A DNA stretch of 64,000 nucleotides. Source: Cichorium intybus (Eukaryota; Streptophyta; Magnoliopsida; Asterales; Asteraceae). Position numbers and translations under genes: made by a program. The stretch is taken from positions 50,854,464 through 50,918,463 of the forward strand of contig CM042012.1 in NCBI GenBank assembly GCA_023525715.1. The letters are read 5' to 3'. This document shows, in pieces, positions 57,740-64,000 of this stretch. The number at the start of each line of letters is the position of its first letter. Within the stretch, counting starts at the first letter, position 1. The notes under the pieces were generated by a model that saw nothing but the letters and a program-made list of their open reading frames with translations, made no database searches and was not told the DNA's origin.

Positions 57740-58084
57740 TATCACGGACGCGAGTTCGGCAACACTCCTTGCCCGTGCGGCGTCCCGAGGTCCCCCATAA
57801 AACCCCGAAACCAGCCTTCCTATATACGCATGCCAACCGGTTTCGCCCTGCCATGGGCTCATCAGGGAGGCGGCACTAGCCCCCGACCAGTTGTGTCTAA
57901 CCCGCTACGGTCCCCTTCACAGTCTTGCCCTCCTGGCCCCGAACGACTCGCCAGACAGCAGCGACCAGACAAAACAACGCCCTTGGTCTAGGTCGCCCCC
58001 TTTTGAACCCAATGACAGTATAATCCAGTGGCACGATCTTCCTTTTCTCGGTCTAGCACGGTCACGGAATTTTAGCCCGTGACA
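57740..58084 (-). mobile_element. TRIM-like LTR, inverted copy
   Basis: The full-length LTR read on the minus strand. Its left (3') end directly abuts direct internal sequence (GGGCACC), without a PBS. A few bases are missing near 57,950-57,955 (CGACTCGCCAGACAGC). Confidence 0.75.
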
Positions 58085-59209
58085 CTCTCCCACCGCCAAA
58101 TTGTCGCACGTCCTCGTGCGGTAGAAGAGGAACTATTGTCTCTTCAAAGTGATACTTCTTCTTTAGATATCAAGTATAGCAGCACACCTCCATACTCCAT
58201 GTGGCCATCTCCGTACTTCTACTTCAATGAGAGATGGAGCGATCTCCTGTAGGTGCCCTTTACTTCGCGACAACCCACCCGCTAGTCCGCCTTATACTTC
58301 AACGGACCCCACGAAAGTGCACAACTATCCTGATATGTCCCTTCGTCGTTTGGCCTGTCTGGCCGAGTCGTTCGGGGCCAGGAGGGCAAGACTGTGAAGG
58401 GGACCGTAGCGGGTTAGACACAACTGGTCGGGGGCTAGTGCCGCCTCCCTGATGAGCCCATGGCAGGGCGAAACCGGTTGGCATGCGTATACGGGAGGGC
58501 TGGTCTCGGGGTTTTATGGGGGAACTCGGGACGCCGCACGGGCAAGGAGTGTTGCCGAACTCGCATCCGTGATACCGCCAAATTGTCGCACGTCCTCGTG
58601 CGGTAGAAGAGGAACTCTTGTCTCTTCAAAGTGATATTTCTTCTCTATTTAGGTACCGAGTATAGCGGCACACCTCCATACTCCATGTGGCCATCTCCGT
58701 ACTTCCACTTCAATGAGAGATGAAGCGATCTCCTGTAGGTGCCCTTTACTTTGCGACAACCTACCCGCTAGTCCGCCATATACTTCAACGGACCCCACGA
58801 AAGTGAACAACTATCTCGATATGTCCCTTCGTCGTCGGCTCTGATACCACTTATCACGGACGCGAGTTCGGCAACACTCCTTGCCCGTGCGGCGTCCCGA
58901 GGTCCCCCATAAAACCCCGAAACCAACCTTCCCGTCCCACCGCCAAATTGTCGCACGTCCTCGTGCGGTAGAAGAGGAACTATTGTCTCTTCAAAGTGAT
59001 ACTTCTTCTTTAGATATCAAGTATAGCAGCACACCTCCATACTCCATGTGGCCATCTCCGTACTTCTACTTCAATGAGAGATGGAGCGATCTCCTGTAGG
59101 TGCCCTTTACTTCGCGACAACCCACCCGCTAGTCCGCCTTATACTTCAACGGACCCCACGAAAATGCACAACTATCCTGATATGTCCCTTCGTCGTTTGG
59201 CTCTGATAC

Positions 59210-59371
59210 ACCTGCTAATCAACTATTAAATCAAACGGAGACAAATACAACATGAGTAGTCTAGAGGGTGTGTTTTACTTTTTTCTTTTGTTTCATGTCT
59301 TCCGCATCAAACATTAATTTATGGATTAAAAAACAGATTATAATAAATAATCAATGAATGAACAATCTTTT
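59210..59371. repeat. Direct repeat A, second copy (from 59,262)
   Basis: GTGTTTTACTTTTTTCTTTTG ... AATAAATAATCAATGAA matches 52,675-52,794 (shown shortened). Bases 59,210-59,261 have no match that I noticed. Confidence 0.5.
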
Positions 59372-59374
59372 ATC

Positions 59375-59513
59375 TTGTTTTTTAGAAATAAGTTACATAC
59401 GTACTCACCAATCTATTCATAAATCTCCATCTTTCGTCTGATACGAGATTTGAATTCTCATGCTTTGACTGAAGAACACCTATCTATCAACTATAACACC
59501 GCTACACCAAAGA
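59375..59513 (-). mobile_element. Possible tRNA-derived SINE
   Basis: On the minus strand, TGGTGTAGCGGTGTTATAG (59,509-59,491) resembles a pol III A box. GAGAATTCAAATCTCG (59,459-59,444) resembles a B box about 31 bases later. These are the head features of plant SINEs. Downstream TATTTCTAAAAAACAAG could be the decayed tail. No target duplication found. Confidence 0.4.
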
Positions 59514-59821
59514 CCATTTGGTTATATTGTTAACAATAACTATAAATAAAACTATAGTTTAGAATGAAGGAGTAGCTATATTTACATTACAATGCCATAT
59601 TTTTTTAATAAATACGGTACTCAATATAATATAAAGATTAAAAAATATAAATTATCACTCAAACATCTTATGATTAAAAAAAACAGAAGTTTTTTTATCA
59701 ACAAGTAATGATTTGATTGAATGAAAATGAAAGTGCCAATTTACTATAGAATGTCAAAATCATACTATTTGAGTAGAATACATAATCATTGATTTTGACA
59801 CCTGATTATATATTAAGATCC
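59514..59821. other. AT-rich intergenic stretch
   Basis: No gene, terminal repeat or RNA recognised. Confidence 0.5.
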
Positions 59822-59824
59822 TTA

Positions 59825-60008
59825 GGCTGGAGGGAGTGGCCTCGCCAAACCCTCGCTGAAGCCCTCGCTGAAGCCTCGCCAACCACACCGCCACCCTCAC
59901 CTTTCGCCTTCGCCAATGGATTCCTCGTCAATATTTCGACGAACTCGCCAAACCAAACCAACGTGGCTGTTTAGCGAGGGGATGGCTCGCCGACCACTCC
60001 CCCCAGCC
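59825..60008. mobile_element. Harbinger/Tourist-type MITE (184 bp)
   Basis: The terminal inverted repeats are GGCTGGAGGGAGTGG at the left and CCACTCCCCCCAGCC at the right, each flanked by TTA (59,822-59,824 and 60,009-60,011). A 3-bp TTA/TAA duplication is the hallmark of PIF/Harbinger. The interior is GC-rich, with GCTGAAGCC and CTCGCC repeats that give a spurious reading frame. Confidence 0.8.
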
Positions 60009-60011
60009 TTA

Positions 60012-60684
60012 ACTAGTGATTCAAGTCGATTCTTTTTAAAATATAATTTCACAGCTAGAAATCAATAAAATTTATATAAATATAATAAAGCACAACAGTA
60101 ACATGCAATAATTATTAGAAAATCAAACATGACTTAGAATATGATATTTTTTCAGTTGCACTTCTCAAAACAACTTCAAACAAATAAAAGAATTATCTAT
60201 CCATATATTTATTGATAATATATCAAAGGATTTATAATCGGTCGTTTTCAGCATGTAGCTATCTGTATATGGAGGGTTTATCTGCATTATTGACAAGAGG
60301 GAGGGATATGGCCTCCATGCTACGACTTGACTTTTGGATAGTTGTTGGGTGAATTCGTCCGAGTACAAAGTCCAATCCAGCTCGAGCCCATGGTTTCCTG
60401 TAATTGAATGCTCCCCATATCTACCTTCCTACTTTGACCATCCAAGTCAATGCTCACCCTATTGTACCATTTAAGAGCTTGCAAATTTTTTTTTTTTTTT
60501 TATAAACACCAATTATAGAAAACGATTTGTCAAAAAAAAAAAAAAATTTATGGCCCCACGACAATATATATAAATTCAATAAAAATATAAATATGAAAAT
60601 ATTATTTAATGAAAAAACTCTAATCATAAAGCTTGCTAATTAATTAGCTTTCTGAAAAAAAATTTGGTTTTATAAAAACTTCCA
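60012..60684. other. Intergenic, no recognised gene
   Basis: AT-rich with poly(T) and poly(A) runs near 60,487-60,500 and 60,532-60,546. The somewhat less AT-rich part at 60,230-60,480 shows no recognisable product. Confidence 0.45.
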
Positions 60685-60687
60685 TTA

Positions 60688-61070
60688 GACTAAGAGGAGT
60701 GGTACACCTCAATACCACTCATTTTTTTAATTAAATAAATAATTAAAATAAATAAAACTAAATAGCAAACTTAATTAAATTAAATTAACCAAATATTTGA
60801 AAAAAAAAACAATTCATTAACTTAGAAAATAAAAAACGACAAACAACAATAAAATTTTAAATTTTAAATAAAAGTGACAAACTACAAATGACATTACAAA
60901 AAAACATACAAACTACAAACGTCAATCATCCGAGCCATACGAGTTGCCATCAGAGTCGTTGTCGGAAATCTCATCTTCGTCACCATCGATATAATCCTCA
61001 TATTCGTCATCAGTTGACGCGAAAATCTCATCATCTAAAATGTCGGCGCTTTCAATATCGTTCCTGTAAA
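60688..61070 (-). pseudogene. Possible Harbinger-type element end with acidic-tail ORF fragment
   Basis: TTA then GACTAAGAGGAGTGG at 60,685-60,702 resembles the terminal repeat of the MITE at 59,825. Downstream, on the minus strand, a frame running to a TGA at 60,924-60,922 encodes a very acidic C terminus rich in Asp, Glu and Ser. Which protein it ended is not clear. The frame is cut on its N-terminal side by the plus-strand LINE at about 61,070-61,085. Confidence 0.3.
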
Positions 61071-61099
61071 CATGCTTCAACAAGGAACTCCCTTGCGGC

Positions 61100-61478
61100 C
61101 CATAAGCATGTGGTTGAAGATGAGCCGTGGATCGTTTTGGGTGATTTCAATGTTGCCCTTGACATGAAAGATAGCACCGCTGGGGCTTCAGGTATCTCTC
61201 GGGGCATGGATGATTTCAGGAACTGTATCTACCGGATTGATATGGACGACCTTAATTATAAAGGTCTCTTCTACACTTGGACTAGGTCTCCTAATGGTTC
61301 TGGAGGCATTCTCAAAAAACTTGACCGGGTCATGGGTAACCCGCGATTCATTGCTTCGTACCCCTCGGCTTCCACCACCTTTCTTCCCTACCGCTCTTCC
61401 GACCACTCCCCTGCTGTCCTTTCTCTTCCTCTCCCTACCCGTTCAATCCTAAACCGTTCAAGTTTCCTAACTTTTTGA
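61100..61478 (+). pseudogene. LINE endonuclease domain, C-terminal part
   Basis: Landmarks are WIVLGDFNVA (about 61,125-61,155), FYTWTRSP, LDRVMGN (about 61,320) and SSDHSPAVL (about 61,396-61,425), the metal-binding and catalytic boxes of the APE-type nuclease that nicks target DNA. The N-terminal half is absent. The frame stops at 61,478 because of an indel near 61,430-61,445, and the natural continuation is in the next frame. Confidence 0.8.
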
Positions 61479-64000
61479 CCTACAAGAACGAGTTTAAGCA
61501 GGTTGTTGCTTCTTCTTGGAACCCCGATATTCATGGTTATGATATGTTGAAGGTGTTCCAAAACCTTAAAAATCTGAAAATGCCTTTACGTAGGTTGCTC
61601 CGCAACCATGGCAACATCTTTTCTAAGGTCACTTCCCTCCGTACTGAGCTTGATAGGGTTCAAATTGCTTTGGACCGGGATCCCTTCAATAAGGATCTCC
61701 GCGACGAGCAGTGCCGATACCTCCAAGCTTACAACGAGGCATGCCTGGATGAGGAGAGGTTCCTGAAGCAGAAGGCTAAGGTTGATTGGCTCCGTGAGGG
61801 TGACAAAAATTCTTCTTTCTTTCATAAGACGGTTAAAAGCCGCAACTCTCACAATCGTATCGACTCCATCCAGGATAACCAGGGCAACTGGATCACTGGG
61901 GATGCCCTTACAAATCACTTCGTCTCCCACTTTCAAACTTTCTTGGGCTCTACCCACCCCTCTCTTGCTATTCACGACCCCTCCTCCCTTTTCACCAAAA
62001 AGCTCTCCCCTCTTCAGTCTGCCGCTATGATTACCCCTATTACGGACGAAGAGGTGAGGTGCGTCATGTTTCAGATGGGCGATGATAAAGCCCCTGGCCC
62101 TGATGGTTTCTCTGCTAAGTTCTTCAAGTCTGCCTGGGATATTGTGGGTCCCGATGTCTGTTCAGCGGTCAAGGAGTTTTTCTCTTCGGGAAAACTACTC
62201 AGGTCGTTCAACAACACCATGCTTGCTCTTATCCCTAAGGTAGACTCCCCGACCAAAGTCACTGATTTTCGCCCCATTGCCTGCTGTAACGTTTTTTACA
62301 AATGTATCAGCAAGATTATTGCGGATCGTATCAAGTACCATCTTTCCTCTCTGGTTGATGAAAATCAGTCTGCTTTCATCCCTGGGCGCCTGATTACTGA
62401 CAACGTTCTTCTTGTCCAGGAACTCATGCGTGATTACCACCGCCATCGTGGAACCCCCAGGTGTGCTCTTAAAGTTGACATTCAAAAAGCCTATGATACA
62501 GTTGACTGGTGCTTTCTTCGTACCATCTTGATCGGGTTTGGCTTCCCCATTCCTATGATTGACTGGATCATGACGTGCGTCTCTACTGCTGCTTACTCTG
62601 TCAGCATCAATGGATATACGCATGGCTTTTTCACCGGTCAAAGGGGTCTCCGGCAGGGAGACCCCCTCTCTCCCTATCTCTTCACTCTTGTCATGGAGGT
62701 GCTTAACCTTATGATTAAGAGAAACATCGATGTCTCCGATTCTTTTAAATTCCACCGCCAATGTGAGGAACAAAGTATCACCCATCTCTGCTTTGCCGAT
62801 GATCTTCTTCTTTTCTGTCATGGCGATAGCTCTTCGGTACGTATCATCTGTGACTCTCTTGCTGAATTTTCTGGGGTCTCTGGGCTCCATCCTAACGTGG
62901 CGAAGAGCGAAGCCTTCTACTGCAACATTGGTGAGAGGGCTAGAGCTGACATCGACCGCATTATTAGGTTTCCGGAGAGATCTCTCCCTGTCCGATACCT
63001 TGGTGTCCCTCTCATCACCACCCGCCTTGTTCACAAGGACTGTAAAGGCCTTGTGGATAAAGTCAAACGTAGGCTTAAAGACTGGAAAAACAAGTCTCTA
63101 TCTTTTGTCGGCCGTCTCCAGCTCATCCTGTCTGTTCTTTCTTCCATGCAAATCTATTGGGCTTCTGTATTTATTCTTCCTAAATCTATCTCTAACGAGA
63201 TTGAGAAGCTCATTAGGGGGTTCCTCTGGTGCCACGGTGAGATGAAACGTGGTAAAGCCAAAGTCTCTTGGAAGACTGTTTGTCTCCCTAAGACCCAAGG
63301 TGGTCTTGGAATCCGTAGCCTTGCTGTCTGGAATGTTGCCCTTATGGCTTCCCATGCCTGGAGAATCCTTTCTAGGAAGGATTCTCTCTAGGTCAGGTGG
63401 ATCCACTCCTACCGCCTCTGTGGGCGTAACTTCTGGGATGTCCCCAAGAAGCACGGTACTGGCTATGCCTGGCGTAATATCCTTGACATGAGGGGCAAGA
63501 TAAGGGAGTTTATTGTCTCCCAGGTTGGTGATGGCTGCTCTACTTCGGCGTGGTTTGACAACTGGCACCCAGCAGGTCCCCTCTCTCAGTTTTTGTCCTC
63601 CCGTAACATCCATGCTGCGGGTTTCTCTCTTGACTCTAGGGTCGCTGACCTTGTCCATAATGGGTGTTGGGTTCGACCCCAATGCTGGAGAGACCCCCAT
63701 CCCGCTCTGATGTCTCACAACGCCCCTACTCTTACCATGTCTTTTCCTGATAAACTCCTTTGGAGATCTTTAGATGGTAAACTCTTTCCCTTTTCGGTTC
63801 GATCGGTTTGGCACTCTATCCGTCCTTCTGATCAGCCTGTCGACTGGTATCACCTTGTTTGGTTCTCCCAGAATATACCTAGACATGCCTTTATTCTATG
63901 GGTGGCTCTTAAAGACCGTCTTAAGACCCAGGATAAAGTCAGAAGCTGGGAGACGTCTGCCAACCTCGTCTGTGCCTTCTGTGGAGTCTGTCCTGACTCC
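61450..64000 (+). pseudogene. LINE reverse transcriptase and zf-RVT
   Basis: The frame is open to a TAG at 63,389-63,391, which probably replaces a Trp codon, and stays readable in the same frame to the window end. Blocks are FHKTVKSR, DKAPGPDGFSAKFFK, LIPKVDSPTKVTDFRPIACC, ENQSAFIPGRLITDNVLL, DIQKAYDTVDW, GLRQGDPLSPYLF, the active site CFADDLLLF (about 62,790-62,815) and RYLGVPL. Near 63,880-64,000 the zf-RVT domain begins (HAFILWVALKDRL, VCAFCG). This is the polymerase for target-primed reverse transcription. With one stop here and one frameshift upstream, it is nearly intact. Confidence 0.88.

Larger units (their letters stand above)
55662..59209. mobile_element. Tandem and inverted mosaic of a TRIM-like LTR element
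   Basis: The basic unit is a 346-bp LTR (TGTCACGGGC ... CCGTGATA), a 12-nt PBS TGGTATCAGAGC, about 280 bp of non-coding internal sequence and a GGCGGTGGGAGAG polypurine tract, with a period of 628-631 bp. Direct units occupy 55,662-57,372. After that, inverted and direct pieces alternate: 57,374-57,540 inverted, 57,541-57,740 direct, 57,740-58,352 inverted, 58,353-58,574 direct, 58,575-58,934 inverted and 58,935-59,209 inverted. The element encodes no protein and would need another element's enzymes. Confidence 0.8.
61080..64000 (+). mobile_element. L1-type LINE (5'-truncated, continues past the window)
   Basis: The coding region begins inside the endonuclease domain, just before GDFN at about 61,140, so the 5' part is missing. 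Endonuclease, reverse transcriptase and zf-RVT then follow in order. It is markedly less AT-rich than its surroundings and has fewer disabling changes than the LINE at 52.9-55.7 kb. Confidence 0.88.

Noticed and set aside
55919..59099. Many 60-80 residue frames on both strands
   Set aside because: They are repeated translations of the TRIM-like LTR and its internal non-coding sequence, and run across strand-switch junctions.
59789..59974. 61-residue Ala/Pro-rich frame
   Set aside because: It lies almost wholly inside the Harbinger-type MITE and follows its internal repeats.
60888..61120. N-terminal extension of the LINE endonuclease frame
   Set aside because: The residues before HKHVVEDEPW do not fit an endonuclease; the LINE is 5'-truncated near 61,080 and the extension reads through unrelated sequence.
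62195..63718. Long minus-strand frames (279 and 206 codons)
   Set aside because: They are antisense shadows of the plus-strand LINE reverse transcriptase, which carries the conserved motifs.

Overview
The window is plant nuclear DNA, probably from a eudicot. It is almost entirely nested transposable elements. The evidence is plant-type Ty3 (Athila-like) and Ty1/copia (Sirevirus-like) retrotransposons, plant L1-type LINEs, hAT, Harbinger and CACTA termini, a Helitron-type terminus, and captured pieces of plant genes with introns. An asterid (perhaps Asteraceae) is a guess only. I see no intact, ordinary single-copy host gene, no rRNA or tRNA gene, and no CRISPR array.

Region 1 (1-30,800) is a Russian-doll insertion. 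A probable CACTA element (ends near 339 and 30,799) holds a decayed Athila-like Ty3 element. The 5' LTR of that element (from 1413) is split by a hAT-type MITE starting at 2692. The MITE is split by a second Ty3 element (3132-23677, perfect CCCTT target duplication). The 5' LTR of that second element is split by a minus-strand Sirevirus-like copia element (about 4029-16029). The sequence then climbs back out through each layer, ending with the gag-pol remains of the Athila-like element (23,896-29,300).

Region 2 (30,800-37,361) has AT microsatellites and a TIR MITE, then a Helitron-like unit. Its 3' hairpin-CTAG end lies at 37,334-37,361. Upstream, in one orientation, are exon-intron fragments of three unrelated host genes: a NASP/SIM3-type TPR histone chaperone, a UBP12/13-type ubiquitin protease, and an SR34-type splicing factor. 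At least two carry premature stops.

Region 3 (37,360-48,700) is a roughly 1-kb non-coding tandem duplication invaded by a hAT-type MITE, a solo LTR, and a young LTR retrotransposon (39,096-46,851, TSD CATCA). That retrotransposon has no gag-pol. Between its LTRs it carries an antisense, intron-containing RWP-RK (RKD-like) gene.

Region 4 (48,700-64,000) holds AT microsatellites, a hAT-type MITE with a perfect 8-bp duplication, an Athila-like solo LTR, and a 5'-truncated minus-strand LINE. Next comes a 3.5-kb tandem and inverted mosaic of a small TRIM-like LTR element, then a SINE-like fragment, a Harbinger-type MITE, and a second LINE on the plus strand that runs off the end of the window.

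Reading the layers gives an order of events: CACTA, then the Athila-like element, the MITE, the inner Ty3 and the copia. The RWP-RK-carrying element (LTRs differing at about two dozen sites by eye) and the plus-strand LINE look youngest. The inner retroelements have decayed mainly by nonsense changes of the C-to-T/G-to-A type, as expected for silenced, methylated plant DNA.
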